Source: Yoonia sp. F2084L (GTDB lineage: Bacteria > Pseudomonadota > Alphaproteobacteria > Rhodobacterales > Rhodobacteraceae). From it: 39,314 nt of DNA. The stretch covers positions 1 through 39,314 of the forward strand of contig NZ_JALKAH010000010.1 in NCBI RefSeq assembly GCF_023015625.1. Direction: 5' to 3'. The notes under the pieces are model-generated. The model had not been told where the DNA came from. It searched no databases and worked only from the letters and a program-made list of their open reading frames with translations. The position numbers and the translations under genes are program-made. Below, piece by piece: positions 1 to 8,204 of the stretch; the first letter of the stretch is position 1, and every line of letters starts with the position of its first letter.

Positions 1-81
1 GAACCCATCGGGAATATCCCGCCTGCAGAAGCCGAGGCAAACTTCTACGCGGCTCTGGAAAGATCAGACATGGCCGCGTAA
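1..81 (+). CDS. IS3-family transposase OrfB, C-terminal fragment
   Basis: The first 81 bases form one open frame with no start inside the window. It ends in TAA at 79-81 and reads ...EPIGNIPPAEAEANFYAALE..., the usual C-terminus of the DDE transposase OrfB of IS3-family elements. The catalytic core lies outside the window. A terminal inverted repeat follows directly at 94-120, which supports reading this as the right end of an IS. The matching left end is at the other edge of the window (39192 onward). Confidence 0.85.
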   Translation, partial: EPIGNIPPAEAEANFYAALERSDMAA

Positions 82-93
82 CTAAGACAAATC

Positions 94-120
94 AGCCTCC
101 GGCAAACCCGGCGCGGTTCA
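94..120. repeat. IS3-family terminal inverted repeat (right)
   Basis: The 27 bases, starting AGCCTCCGGC and ending GCGCGGTTCA, are the exact reverse complement of 39192-39218. One more base, 121/39191, also matches, probably by chance. The outer end has the TG...CA form typical of IS3 elements. Confidence 0.9.
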
Positions 121-1071
121 AGGTTCGATGTTCATGGGACGGTGTAGATTGTCAGCACGACGAGGGGTCTTTGCAAACTTGGCGTTATAGCGTTCCGTGA
201 AGGTGGGCAGGAGTGCATTGGCAGCATCCATATCGGAGATATCAGCTAACCTGAGCTCTTTGACCAATCGATCCTGCAGGGTCCGGTTAGCCCGTTCAAC
301 ACGGCCTTTGGCCTGAGAGCTGTTTGCACAGAGAATCTCGACGTTTAGCGCGTTCAAAGCCCGACCAAATTGGGTCATGCCATGCCCAGACTTCGCGGAT
401 TGATTGGCCACGCGAAAGACGCTGTGCTTGTCGGAATAGAACGCCACCGGTCGACCATGCGCCGCCAGATACAGATCAAGGGCTTCAAAATAGCTGAACG
501 TGCTCTCAGAAGTCACAAACCGCAGCTGCATCAACGCACTGGTCGCATCATCAATGAACACGAGCAGGGTGCATCGCGGCCCGCGATCTTCAAACCAGCG
601 ATGATCTGAGCCGTCGATCTGGATGAGTTCGCCCAGACATTCTCGGCGCAGGCGTGGCTGGTGGAACGTCCGACGCTGCTTGCGCGACAGCCAGATCCCA
701 GCATCCTGCATCCACTTGCGCAGCGTCTCGCGTGAGACCTTCAGCCCATGATCTTCCGCAAGCTTCTCAGCGGCGAATGTTGGCCCAAAGTCGATGTAGT
801 TCTCGCGGACCAGCGTCACCGCAAACTCACGCACCGCGGGATCGATCCGGTTGTTCGATCTGCGACCACGCGCTTTGTGCCGGATCGCGGCCGGACCTTC
901 GGTCTGGAAATCCTTCAAAAGCCGATGCACTTGTCGTCGGCTCAATCCCAACACCTTGGCCGCTGTCACAGCCGTCATCCGGCCTTGTGTCACTTGGCTC
1001 AGTACTTCAATCCGGTTCAGCTCGCGTTCGCTCATCATCACCCATCCCATGTCCAATCTCCCGTTGTTCAT
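118..1071 (-). pseudogene. ISNCY-type transposase, truncated at the C-terminus
   Basis: This is a DDE transposase. An N-terminal helix-turn-helix region (about residues 20-75, ...VLGLSRRQVHRLL...) is followed by a retroviral-integrase-type core. The core acids appear in QIDGSDHRWFE, FYSDKHSVF and QAKGRVERANRTLQ. The frame has 317 residues; family members as I know them continue more than 100 residues past the HRPxN motif where this one stops. The last sense codon is followed by TGA, which is the first triplet of the IS3 terminal repeat, so insertion of that IS cut the gene. The start could be the ATG at 1071 or an internal one just before MGWVMMSERE. Unlikely to be active. Confidence 0.85.
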
Positions 1072-1075
1072 TTGA

Positions 1076-1131
1076 ACAAGAGAGTGACATTCCTGAATTG
1101 CACAGAGGTGACATTATCGCTTTGCGGTTAC
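1076..1131. repeat. Putative terminal region of the truncated ISNCY-type element
   Basis: Upstream of the transposase start the motif GTGACATT occurs twice (about 1083-1090 and 1108-1115) and is followed by TATCGCTTTGCGGTTACA. This looks like the outer end of the element, near 1131. Its partner end is lost beyond the IS3 insertion, so the boundary is an estimate. Confidence 0.4.
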
Positions 1132-1395
1132 ACAGATAAAATTCGCATAATCTTCATTATGTTAAATTACGGAATATATGATGTCTGCCATGTAGGTGTT
1201 AGTTATCAACAATGGTGTGCGCTAAACAATTGTTTGGCTCGGTAAGATATCTCGCTTGTTTATGAGTGCCAGGCAGATACCCATGTGCAGCCTGCTGCGT
1301 TCACAACAGCTAGTGATGTTCGATGCACAGCCTGCCCCGCGAAAAGCCCGGCCATTAAGAGGCCGGACCTTTCAATATCTATGTTGGAATGCACA
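1132..1395. other. Gene-free AT-richer junction
   Basis: There is no convincing reading frame between the transposase element and the oxidoreductase gene. The stretch is visibly richer in A and T than its neighbours and holds the terminator of the minus-strand operon at 1343-1372. Confidence 0.6.
1343..1372 (-). terminator. Rho-independent terminator of the redox operon
   Basis: Read on the minus strand, the stem CCGGCC/GGCCGG (1348-1353 with 1361-1366, extended by flanking pairs) is followed by TTTT. It lies about 25 bases beyond the stop codon of the oxidoreductase at 1396. Confidence 0.75.
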
Positions 1396-2322
1396 CTACT
1401 GTGGAACCGTGATGACGATTTTCCCGACTGCGTGACCGTCTTTCAGGGACTCATACGCGGCGACCACATCCTCCATTTTGTAGGTGCTATCAATCACGGT
1501 TTTGACATGACCATCTTCGATCAACTTGCCAAGCTCAGCCAACATTGCACCGTCGGGCTCCATAAAGAACCACTCGAACCGCACGTCGTGGTCCGGCGCA
1601 AGATTATCGGTATCTTGCCCTTTGATCGACACCAGCGTGCCGCCTTTTTTGAGAACTTTGAACGACCGGTTGAGCGTTTCGCCCCCTATCATATCAAACA
1701 CGATATCATAGTCTGACAATTCGTCTTCAAAGGTTTGCTTTTTGTAATCAATCACGACATCTGCCCCAAGCTTACGAACAAGATCAACGTTGCGCGCGCT
1801 GCATGTGGTCGCGACATGTGCGCCGAAATGTTTCGCGATCTGAATTGCCAAGGTGCCGACACCGCCCGATCCAGCATGGATCAGAACCTTATCGCCTTCT
1901 TTCATCTGCGCTTTGGCAATAAGCGCCTGCCAAGCCGTGAGGCCCGCCAACGGAACCGATGCAGCTTCCGCGTGACTAATATTGCCGGGTTTCAGCGCCA
2001 ATTCACTTGCTTTTACCCGCGCGATTTGCGCGATGGCGCCTGCATCTTGCTGGTTGGCACGGGCATAGACCGCATCGCCAACGTTAAAGCCAGTCACGTC
2101 TTTGCCGATCTCGGTGACTTCGCCAGCGACGTCAAAGCCCATGACATGGGGAAATTCCAACGGAATGTTATCTTTCATCGCGCCTGATTGCAGGATGTAG
2201 TCGATGGGATTGATGCTTGCGGCATGCACGTTGATGAGGACGGAATCGTCGCTCAGTGTAGGGGCATCAATGTCAGCGATTTCGATTTCGGTGTCGTAGT
2301 CGCGGATAATAGCGGCTTTCAT
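1396..2322 (-). CDS. NADP-dependent quinone oxidoreductase-like (MDR superfamily)
   Basis: The 308-residue protein is a zinc-independent medium-chain reductase of the quinone oxidoreductase/enoyl reductase type. It begins MKAAIIRDYD, has the GroES-like part ...HAASINPIDY..., and carries the nucleotide-binding motif AGSGGVGTLAIQIAK near residues 150-165. The family reduces quinones or activated double bonds with NADPH in the cytoplasm; the true substrate cannot be told. The ATG at 2322 follows an AAAGGA ribosome site. It is the last gene of a probable four-gene operon (aldehyde dehydrogenase, GST, SDR, this gene; gaps 59, 43 and 76 bases) closed by the terminator at 1343-1372. It has no promoter motif of its own. 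Confidence 0.85.
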   Translation of the reverse strand: MKAAIIRDYDTEIEIADIDAPTLSDDSVLINVHAASINPIDYILQSGAMKDNIPLEFPHVMGFDVAGEVTEIGKDVTGFNVGDAVYARANQQDAGAIAQIARVKASELALKPGNISHAEAASVPLAGLTAWQALIAKAQMKEGDKVLIHAGSGGVGTLAIQIAKHFGAHVATTCSARNVDLVRKLGADVVIDYKKQTFEDELSDYDIVFDMIGGETLNRSFKVLKKGGTLVSIKGQDTDNLAPDHDVRFEWFFMEPDGAMLAELGKLIEDGHVKTVIDSTYKMEDVVAAYESLKDGHAVGKIVITVPQ

Positions 2323-2398
2323 GGGTCTAAGTCCTTTGTTGATGGGGTGCTTTGCAGGTCGTTACGGACGTTTAGTCGTGCGAATGACACATGTGTGG

Positions 2399-2995
2399 TT
2401 AGACCGATTGCATGAGCAAGGTCTTTCCTGTCCATTCGGCGCTGATGGCGGCATCGGCCAAGGCCTTTGCAACATCACCGCGCGCGGCTTTGGCTTCGGG
2501 GTCGACTTTGTCGCCAAAAACCATGTCGCCGTTGCCATCATCGTCCGTCAGGGCGACAGGACGAAGAATAGCATAGGTCATGCCAGAGGCTTTCAGGTGT
2601 TCGTCTGCATCATGTTTAGCCTGCAGATAATGGCCCATATCCGTGTCGGGATCAGGGTTTTCTGCACCGACACTGCTCAGCATGACAAACCGTGACACAC
2701 CTGCTTTTGCAGCTTGATCCACTAAGTCGATCGCCCCATCATGGTCAATCTTGTCCGTCATTTCGGCGTCCGTATCACCACCAGATCCGGCTGCAAAAAT
2801 AACGACATCGCAACCGTCGCAGACCCCGTCTTGCAGATCAGCTAGATCGCCCATCCGCTGTTCAGCCTGTACTGGCAGTTTACTGGTGTCAGAGCTTTCG
2901 CGCACCAAGGCAACGGTATCGTGCCCCCGTGAGACGAGTTCGTTCATGAGACGTGTTCCGGTGTTCCCGGTGGCTCCGGCGATGAGGATTTTCAT
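2399..2995 (-). CDS. Atypical SDR, NAD(P)-binding (NmrA/YwnB-like)
   Basis: The 198-residue Rossmann-fold protein has GATGNTGTRL near the N-terminus (residues 7-16), which is the dinucleotide-binding loop of atypical short-chain dehydrogenases. VMLSSVGAEN and a YLQAKHDAD stretch lie where the catalytic Tyr-x3-Lys occurs. Members are NAD(P)H sensors, epimerases or reductases; the substrate is unknown here. Two ATGs are possible (3001 and 2995). The second is preferred because AAAGGA lies 7 bases upstream of it. It sits inside the redox operon between GST and the quinone reductase. Confidence 0.8.
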   Translation of the reverse strand: MKILIAGATGNTGTRLMNELVSRGHDTVALVRESSDTSKLPVQAEQRMGDLADLQDGVCDGCDVVIFAAGSGGDTDAEMTDKIDHDGAIDLVDQAAKAGVSRFVMLSSVGAENPDPDTDMGHYLQAKHDADEHLKASGMTYAILRPVALTDDDGNGDMVFGDKVDPEAKAARGDVAKALADAAISAEWTGKTLLMQSV

Positions 2996-3038
2996 AGTCA
3001 TTTCCTTTATGTTGGGGTCGGCAAATGTTTGCTGTGGC

Positions 3039-3653
3039 CTAAGGCTTGGGTGCCATTGGACCTGCAACTTTTGTGGCGGCCAGATAGCCGGGCTGCTTTT
3101 GCAAGGCGTCCCAGTACGTTTTGACCCTTGGCGCGTTGTCCAAAAAGCCGTTGGCATCCAAGTTCGCCAAAAGATAGGAAAACTGGATATCCGTCAGGTG
3201 TGCTTTCGCGCCAAAAAGCAATCCAGTTTCGGGCAGATGGCTTGTGACATAATCAAGGTGCACTTGCAGCGACTGGCGTGCATCATCGGATGGATCGTTG
3301 CCTTGCATGGCAGGCAAAAGAACACCCATGCAAGCCCCCGCAAACGAGCTTTCTATATAGTCGAGCAGCTCTTCATGGCGCATAAATTCCGCCGTCTGCG
3401 GGTCCGGGCGGTGCGTTTTATCATCGTATTTATCGATGATATACCGCAAGCAAGTGGCGGATTCCGCCAACTTCAAATCACCATCTTCGATCACCGGCGA
3501 TTTGCCCAAAGGGTGCACGTCTTGCAACACATCTGGCGCGCGGAACTGGTCTGTCCGGTCATACGGGATCAAATCATAGGGTTGATCCAAGTCTTCCAAC
3601 AGCCAAACCAAACGGATGGCCCTTGAATAGGCAAGACAATGCACTTTGATCAT
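3039..3653 (-). CDS. Glutathione S-transferase family protein
   Basis: The 204-residue protein begins MIKVHCLAYSRAIRLVWLLE, the GST N-terminal thioredoxin-like fold with a Ser/Arg active-site region. The glutathione-binding KSPVIEDGDLKLAESAT segment follows, and then an all-helical C-terminal domain. The family conjugates glutathione to electrophiles. The start at 3653 follows AAAGGTGA; the upstream in-frame ATG at 3668 has no ribosome site. It is the second gene of the operon starting with the aldehyde dehydrogenase, which fits detoxification of reactive carbonyls. A functional glutathione pool is also implied by the glutathione reductase at 11308. Confidence 0.85.
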   Translation of the reverse strand: MIKVHCLAYSRAIRLVWLLEDLDQPYDLIPYDRTDQFRAPDVLQDVHPLGKSPVIEDGDLKLAESATCLRYIIDKYDDKTHRPDPQTAEFMRHEELLDYIESSFAGACMGVLLPAMQGNDPSDDARQSLQVHLDYVTSHLPETGLLFGAKAHLTDIQFSYLLANLDANGFLDNAPRVKTYWDALQKQPGYLAATKVAGPMAPKP

Positions 3654-3712
3654 CAGGTCACCTTTCATTTGAGATGTACTTAGACTGTTTTCAGAGCGAC
3701 AAACCCGACCTC

Positions 3713-5089
3713 TTAGGGCAGATAGATCGCTTTGGTGTTGACGAATTCCTTCATGCCAAAGCCGCCGTGTTCGCGGCCAAAACCGGAATCCTTCACGCCG
3801 CCGAACGGCATGTTCGGATCAGCAGCACCAAACGAATTGATACGGACCATGCCGGTATCAAAGTGGTCTCGCGCCAGCTGCAGCGCCTTGCCTTCGTCCT
3901 TGCTAAAGATGCCACCGCCTAGCCCGTACCGGCTATCGTTTGCGATACGCATGGCGTCTGCGTCGTCTTTTGCCTTGATGATTGCGGCAACCGGGCCGAA
4001 AATTTCATCGTCATAAGCTGGTGTGCCCGGTTGGCAGTTTGCGAGCACGGTTGCTGGATAATAATGTCCGGTGCGATCCGGGGCGGACCCACCACACAGT
4101 ACATCTGCGCCGCCTTCGACGCTTTTTGTGACTTGTTCGGAAATAGTATCAAACTGTTCAGCGCTGGATAGCGGCCCAAGCTGGGTGTCGTCATCTTTTG
4201 GGTCGCCCATCCGAATGGCCTTCATCTGTTCGACAAAAGCGCTGGTGAATGCGTCATAGACAGCTTCTGTCACGATGAAACGTTTGGCCGACACGCATGT
4301 TTCACCATTGTTATACAATCGGCCTTGGACACAGGTTTTGACGGCCAATTCAATGTCTGCATCCTCAAGCACCAGATAGGCGTCATTAGATCCCAGCTCT
4401 AGAACGGACTTCTTCAAGTTTTTCGTGGCGACCTGACCAATATGCCGCCCGCCGCCATCACTGCCGGTCATGGTGACACCGCGCACGCGCTTGTTTTCGA
4501 TCATTGCGTCGGACGTATCGTGATCTACAATCACGACGTCGAACAATCCTGCTGGCAGTCCAGCTTGCACGCAAATATCGCGCAGCATAAGGCCACTGCC
4601 CGTACAGATTGAGGCATGCTTGAGGATCACACCATTGCCAGCCATCAGATTTGACGCGAGCACACGCACAGGTTGGTAGACCGGAAAGTTCCACGGCTGA
4701 ATGCTGTAGATGACACCGATCGGCGCGTAAGTGATCATACCACGCTTTTCACCACCGCTATGTTTGCGATCTTCATCGGCCAAAATTTCTGGACCGTGTC
4801 CTGCTGTGTATTCAAATATCTGTGCACAAAGTTCGACCTCGGTCTGTCCATCACGCAGCAGTTTGCCGGTTTCTTCGGTCATCAAGGTAGCGAAGGAATC
4901 CGCATTATCGCGCAGCGCCGCGGCAATCTTGCGCAGATATGGCGCACGCTTTGCATGGCTTTTGGTACGCCATTCAAGAAACGCCCCATGACATTTTTCA
5001 ATTTTGTCGAAAGCAACGTCCGACGTCATGACATCATAGGTTGCGATTGTTTCTTCGGTTGCGGGGTTTGTTGTCGATATTTGTGTCAT
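3713..5089 (-). CDS. Aldehyde dehydrogenase, succinate-semialdehyde type (Sad-like)
   Basis: This is a 458-residue NAD(P)-dependent aldehyde dehydrogenase, close in length to E. coli Sad/YneI. Visible catalytic parts are PWNFP (Asn134), the general base Glu231 in LELGSND, and the nucleophile Cys265 in NNGETC. It oxidises an aldehyde, likely succinate semialdehyde or a related short-chain aldehyde, to the acid. The ATG at 5089 follows GAAGGT; the in-frame GTG at 5098 overlaps the ribosome site. It is the first gene of the redox operon and is preceded by a GSR promoter (5122-5146), so the operon is probably induced by EcfG. Confidence 0.85.
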   Translation of the reverse strand: MTQISTTNPATEETIATYDVMTSDVAFDKIEKCHGAFLEWRTKSHAKRAPYLRKIAAALRDNADSFATLMTEETGKLLRDGQTEVELCAQIFEYTAGHGPEILADEDRKHSGGEKRGMITYAPIGVIYSIQPWNFPVYQPVRVLASNLMAGNGVILKHASICTGSGLMLRDICVQAGLPAGLFDVVIVDHDTSDAMIENKRVRGVTMTGSDGGGRHIGQVATKNLKKSVLELGSNDAYLVLEDADIELAVKTCVQGRLYNNGETCVSAKRFIVTEAVYDAFTSAFVEQMKAIRMGDPKDDDTQLGPLSSAEQFDTISEQVTKSVEGGADVLCGGSAPDRTGHYYPATVLANCQPGTPAYDDEIFGPVAAIIKAKDDADAMRIANDSRYGLGGGIFSKDEGKALQLARDHFDTGMVRINSFGAADPNMPFGGVKDSGFGREHGGFGMKEFVNTKAIYLP

Positions 5090-5121
5090 GTGAGGCACCT
5101 TCTATGGGACGTTGCGGATCC

Positions 5122-5146
5122 AACCCATTGCGGCCCGCATGGTTCC
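5122..5146 (-). promoter_or_regulatory. EcfG-type (GSR) promoter of the redox operon
   Basis: On the minus strand GGAAC (5146-5142) is followed after 16 bases by GGTT (5125-5122), 32 bases before the aldehyde dehydrogenase ATG. It matches the known alphaproteobacterial pattern GGAAC-N16/17-NGTT. Confidence 0.7.
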
Positions 5147-5304
5147 ACCAGCGCGATGCATGACCGCGCGTCATCGAAGGTTATCCGGTGGTTTTGATGG
5201 AAAGACTACGGAGGTGACGGTCGAACGAACCCTACATGATGGCCCGACAGAAAGGGATGTACCAACCTGCCCCGCTCCGGGGTTAAGTTGTACCGGTTCA
5301 GTAG

Positions 5305-5784
5305 TCAGTCAGCATCCGGTCGGTCGTCTGCGCCACGGTGCTCCATAAACCTACTTGCCGCTAGCAAGCTTGCCGCAAGTATCGCACAAATGACTGAAAA
5401 AAGTCCCAAACCAACACCGGACGCGAGGCCAAGGGCGCCAGCGACCCAAAGGCTTGCCGCCGTCGCCATGCCGCCGACATTTTTGTCGCCCTGTATGATC
5501 GCGCCTGCACCTAAGAAACCAAGTCCGCCGATAAGGCCTTGAATAACCCGCGTTGGGTCGGCTGCCAGTTCTGCGGTTCCCATGCTACGCGACATTTCAA
5601 TCGCAGTAATCGTAAAAATAGCAGAGCCGAGCGACACCATCATATAAGTACGCACGCCAACCCGTCGGTGCCTAACTTCGCGGTCGAGCCCAAGGATGCC
5701 GCCCGCCACCAGCGCAAAGATGAGCCGCATCAACCAGTCTGCTTCCGTCATACCAATATCCAATGCGTTGAATATCTCGTTCAT
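5305..5784 (-). CDS. mgtC: MgtC/SapB family membrane protein
   Basis: The 159-residue inner-membrane protein has several hydrophobic helices and the family signature GGILGLDREVRHR, followed by VGVRTYMMVSLGSA and the glycine-rich IQGLIGGLGFLGAGAI. MgtC-type proteins influence magnesium, ATP and acid-stress homeostasis; several bind and modulate F1Fo ATPase. This is the short form, lacking the C-terminal cytoplasmic ACT-like domain. The ATG follows GAGGAG. A GSR promoter lies at 5897-5921, giving a leader of about 105 bases, longer than others in this region. Confidence 0.8.
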   Translation of the reverse strand: MNEIFNALDIGMTEADWLMRLIFALVAGGILGLDREVRHRRVGVRTYMMVSLGSAIFTITAIEMSRSMGTAELAADPTRVIQGLIGGLGFLGAGAIIQGDKNVGGMATAASLWVAGALGLASGVGLGLFSVICAILAASLLAASRFMEHRGADDRPDAD

Positions 5785-5896
5785 GACTGCTCCTCTGGGT
5801 TACGTGACGCGGTGTCTTAATTGCGACTGTGTATCGAAGCGGTCGCGCGCACTAGGGAAAACTGGTTCTTGGCTTTCGCGTCGGGCCTATCCCTAT

Positions 5897-5921
5897 AACC
5901 AATCATACCAGATTTCGTTCC
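5897..5921 (-). promoter_or_regulatory. EcfG-type promoter, mgtC
   Basis: On the minus strand GGAAC (5921-5917), 16 bases, then GGTT (5900-5897). It stands back to back with the entericidin promoter at 5941-5965. The distance to the mgtC start is about 113 bases. Confidence 0.6.
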
Positions 5922-5940
5922 GAGATATTGAGCGGATGCC

Positions 5941-5965
5941 GGAACCAAAGAGGCTTTTGCACGTT
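5941..5965 (+). promoter_or_regulatory. EcfG-type promoter, entericidin gene
   Basis: GGAAC (5941-5945), 16 bases, CGTT (5962-5965): a full match to the GSR consensus, about 50 bases ahead of the ATG at 6017. Confidence 0.85.
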
Positions 5966-6016
5966 TGCTTTCTATCGGGCGACCATCGCCAAGCAACTAA
6001 CACAAGGAACTGAGTT

Positions 6017-6160
6017 ATGCGTATTACAACACTTATTATCGCGACCGTGGCTGCAATGACACTTGCGGCCTGTGAAACTGTTCAAGGTGCCGGCGAAGAC
6101 ATTTCGAACGCAGGCGCTGCGATCAGCGAAGAGAGTCGTGACGTACAGGCCGATCTCTAA
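6017..6160 (+). CDS. Entericidin-like small lipoprotein
   Basis: The 47-residue protein starts MRITTLIIAT and carries a lipobox (MTLAAC, Cys19 as the lipidation site). The short polar tail has GAGEDISNAGAAI, the pattern of EcnA/EcnB entericidins. Mature product is about 29 residues, anchored to the outer membrane. Entericidins are classic members of stationary-phase and GSR regulons. AAGGA precedes the ATG by a few bases. A perfect 10-bp stem-loop follows at 6186-6208. The MscS gene at 6233 lies downstream and may be reached by read-through. Confidence 0.85.
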   Translation: MRITTLIIATVAAMTLAACETVQGAGEDISNAGAAISEESRDVQADL

Positions 6161-6185
6161 GCTTGAAAGTAATCATTACTTCCCG

Positions 6186-6208
6186 ATGGGCCGCATTGTG
6201 CGGCCCAT
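6186..6208 (+). terminator. Strong stem-loop after the entericidin gene
   Basis: A perfect 10-bp stem (ATGGGCCGCA with TGCGGCCCAT) and a 3-base loop, followed only by TATGTTTCT. It could be a partial terminator or an mRNA-stabilising hairpin between entericidin and the channel gene. Confidence 0.6.
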
Positions 6209-6232
6209 TATGTTTCTGCCCCCCATCTGACA

Positions 6233-7639
6233 GTGAGGCATAGCTCCTTGGCCCTTTCCACTAGACATCTGTTTTTGCTCGTTCTTTCTGCATGTATCGC
6301 GATTTTCCTTGCTTCACCTGCACAGGCGCAGACGAGCACGCAGGATTTAGACACTTCGGACGTTCTCACACCGCAAGCTCCGGTTGAAGTCGATCCGGTC
6401 AGTTCTGATACCGACATTCAGAACCGGATTGCTGCCATCGTTGATGCCACGGGGTGGTATGAGGACGTCACAGTTCTGGTTCAGGAAGGTGTCGTTTTTC
6501 TTGATGGGGTTGCTGATACGGAGGCCCGCAAGGAATGGGTACGGCAGTTGGCAGCCAAGACAACCGGCGTTGTCGCGGTGGTTAATCGCATGACGGTCGA
6601 CGAAACCGTCGTTTGGTCGTTTGATCCAGCCATTGCCGAAATACAGCGACTTGTACGGCAAGCCGTCACTGTCATGCCTTTGGTCGTGCTTGCCCTGCTT
6701 GTCCTACCTCTGGCGTGGTTTGTCGCCCGACTGGTGTCTCGGTTTGCAAAAACAGCGCTCGCCACCCGTATTCAGTCGCCATTTCTGCGCACGGTGGTTG
6801 CGCGCGCGGTTGCATTCCCTGTCTTGCTCTTGGGGATCTATATTGTCTTGCAGGTCGCTGGCCTGACGCAGCTGGCGATTTCCCTTGTCGGTGGTGCGGG
6901 TGTGTTGGGCATCGTTCTTGGCTTTGCATTCCGCGATATCGCAGAGAACTTTCTGTCCAGCCTGATCTTAAGCGTGCGCCGCCCGTTTCGCCGCGACGAT
7001 TATGTTGAAGTCGCGGGCATCTCTGGCACGGTGCGCAGCATGAACACGCGCAGCACCATTATCAGATCAGTGGAAGGCAATTTGATTCACGTTCCGAACG
7101 CCATTATTTTCAAAAGCGTGATTGAGAATTTCACGTCATCGCCTGAACGACGCGGCGAATTTGTGGTTGGTATCGGGTATGATGCGGTGGTCGCTCAAGC
7201 ACAGGAAGTTATCATGAATGGCCTTCAGGCACATGGTGCCGTCTTAGCCGACCCCGCGCCGATGGTTCTGGTCGATGAGCTTGGCGCATCTACGATCAAT
7301 ATCAAAACCTATTACTGGTTTGACGGGCTAGAGATTTCGGCAATCAAACTAAAATCGGCCCTACTGCGCATGGTGAAATCCGATTTGACCGAAGCAGGCA
7401 TATCGATGCCAGATGAAGCTCGCGAAGTCATTTTCCCCGATGGCGTGCAAGTACAAACACAAGTCGAACACATCGACAGCAGCGCCGCTTCTGTCGCAGC
7501 ACTGCCAAAGCCTGACCAACCGCCGGTAGAGCCCGATCAGACGCATGCCGAGGCTGATCTGAAAAACGATCTTCTACCGCCGCAAACCGACGATGATCAG
7601 TTGGAAGAAGATGCAAACGATTTGCTCGCCTCACGGTGA
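6233..7639 (+). CDS. MscS-family mechanosensitive channel with N-terminal BON-like domain
   Basis: The protein has about 468 residues: a signal-like hydrophobic start (LFLLVLSACIAIFLASPAQAQ), then a periplasmic BON-like segment (about residues 60-125, EGVVFLDGVADTEARKEWVR). Transmembrane helices follow (about 145-240), with the MscS pore-type helix GGAGVLGIVLGFAFRDIAENF and the beta domain RRPFRRDDYVEVAGISGTV. A long acidic C-terminal tail ends the protein. Such channels release solutes on hypo-osmotic shock; BON domains are thought to contact membranes. Start uncertain: GTG at 6233 has no clear ribosome site, while TTG at 6248 has GAGG nine bases upstream. It is probably transcribed from the GSR promoter at 5941. 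Confidence 0.85.
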   Translation: MRHSSLALSTRHLFLLVLSACIAIFLASPAQAQTSTQDLDTSDVLTPQAPVEVDPVSSDTDIQNRIAAIVDATGWYEDVTVLVQEGVVFLDGVADTEARKEWVRQLAAKTTGVVAVVNRMTVDETVVWSFDPAIAEIQRLVRQAVTVMPLVVLALLVLPLAWFVARLVSRFAKTALATRIQSPFLRTVVARAVAFPVLLLGIYIVLQVAGLTQLAISLVGGAGVLGIVLGFAFRDIAENFLSSLILSVRRPFRRDDYVEVAGISGTVRSMNTRSTIIRSVEGNLIHVPNAIIFKSVIENFTSSPERRGEFVVGIGYDAVVAQAQEVIMNGLQAHGAVLADPAPMVLVDELGASTINIKTYYWFDGLEISAIKLKSALLRMVKSDLTEAGISMPDEAREVIFPDGVQVQTQVEHIDSSAASVAALPKPDQPPVEPDQTHAEADLKNDLLPPQTDDDQLEEDANDLLASR

Positions 7640-7690
7640 GGACTTCATTGGCTAAGGCCGTGACAGTCTATTGGATGCATCCGAGATTGC

Positions 7691-7715
7691 GGAACCAACG
7701 GCGTGTTGGCGTGTT
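7691..7715 (+). promoter_or_regulatory. EcfG-type promoter, SpoIIAA-like gene
   Basis: GGAAC (7691-7695), 16 bases, TGTT (7712-7715), 36 bases upstream of the ATG at 7752. Confidence 0.75.
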
Positions 7716-7751
7716 TCTTCTACTCACGCAATTCTAACACGCGAGGTCGCT

Positions 7752-8150
7752 ATGACACATTTCAACCACGGTCCAATCCAACAGATTCCCACAGACAACG
7801 AGACTGTTTTTGCATTCCAAATCCATGGTCACATCGATGACGATGCGTCAGAGGCGCTGGCTAAATTTATGAATAATGTTTTTGATGAACACCCCAAAGT
7901 CAATATGCTGCTGGAAATGACAAAATTCACAGGCAGCGATTGGGATAGCATGCTGGACGGTGACGTCATCAAGTCGCGTTTCAGATCGTTGCAGCATGTC
8001 GCACGCTACGCTGTTGTCGGTGCACCGGACCGCGCGGCCAAAATGATTGGCCTGATGGATAAGGTCATTCCCGTCGAAGCACGCGCCTTTGACACGGATG
8101 AAATTACCCAAGCGTGGGACTTTGTCGGCGCGCAACCTATTGTCGCCTGA
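7752..8150 (+). CDS. SpoIIAA-like STAS-fold protein
   Basis: The 132-residue cytoplasmic protein resembles the SpoIIAA-like family (lipid-binding/STAS fold). Clues are a beta strand ending in QIHGHIDDDASEAL, a central LLEMTKFTGSDWDSM and a later YAVVGAPDRAAKMI. The family is widespread and its role is poorly known; membrane or lipid contact has been proposed. The ATG at 7752 (after GAGG) is chosen because the GSR promoter at 7691-7715 rules out the longer frame from 7671. It is a single-gene unit. Confidence 0.75.
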   Translation: MTHFNHGPIQQIPTDNETVFAFQIHGHIDDDASEALAKFMNNVFDEHPKVNMLLEMTKFTGSDWDSMLDGDVIKSRFRSLQHVARYAVVGAPDRAAKMIGLMDKVIPVEARAFDTDEITQAWDFVGAQPIVA

Positions 8151-8204
8151 CCCGCGATAAAAGCGTCGTTTTCTGCATCGTCATGCAGGGTGCGGCGCGC
8201 AGCC

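Larger units (their letters stand above)
1..120 (+). mobile_element. IS3-family insertion sequence, right end (partial)
   Basis: This holds the OrfB C-terminus (1-81) followed by the right terminal repeat, which ends in TTCA at 117-120. The repeat is the exact reverse complement of 39192-39218, so the same IS type lies at both window edges in the same orientation. The element is inserted in, and truncates, the transposase gene at 118-1071. No target duplication can be judged, because only one end of each copy is visible. Confidence 0.85.

Noticed and set aside
654..1245. Plus-strand open frames across the transposase and its upstream region
   Set aside because: They lie opposite the transposase, have no ribosome site and show no protein-family resemblance.
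5255..5304. Terminator of mgtC in the GC-rich inverted repeat near 5270-5285
   Set aside because: The stem is only about five pairs and there is no T run in the mgtC direction.
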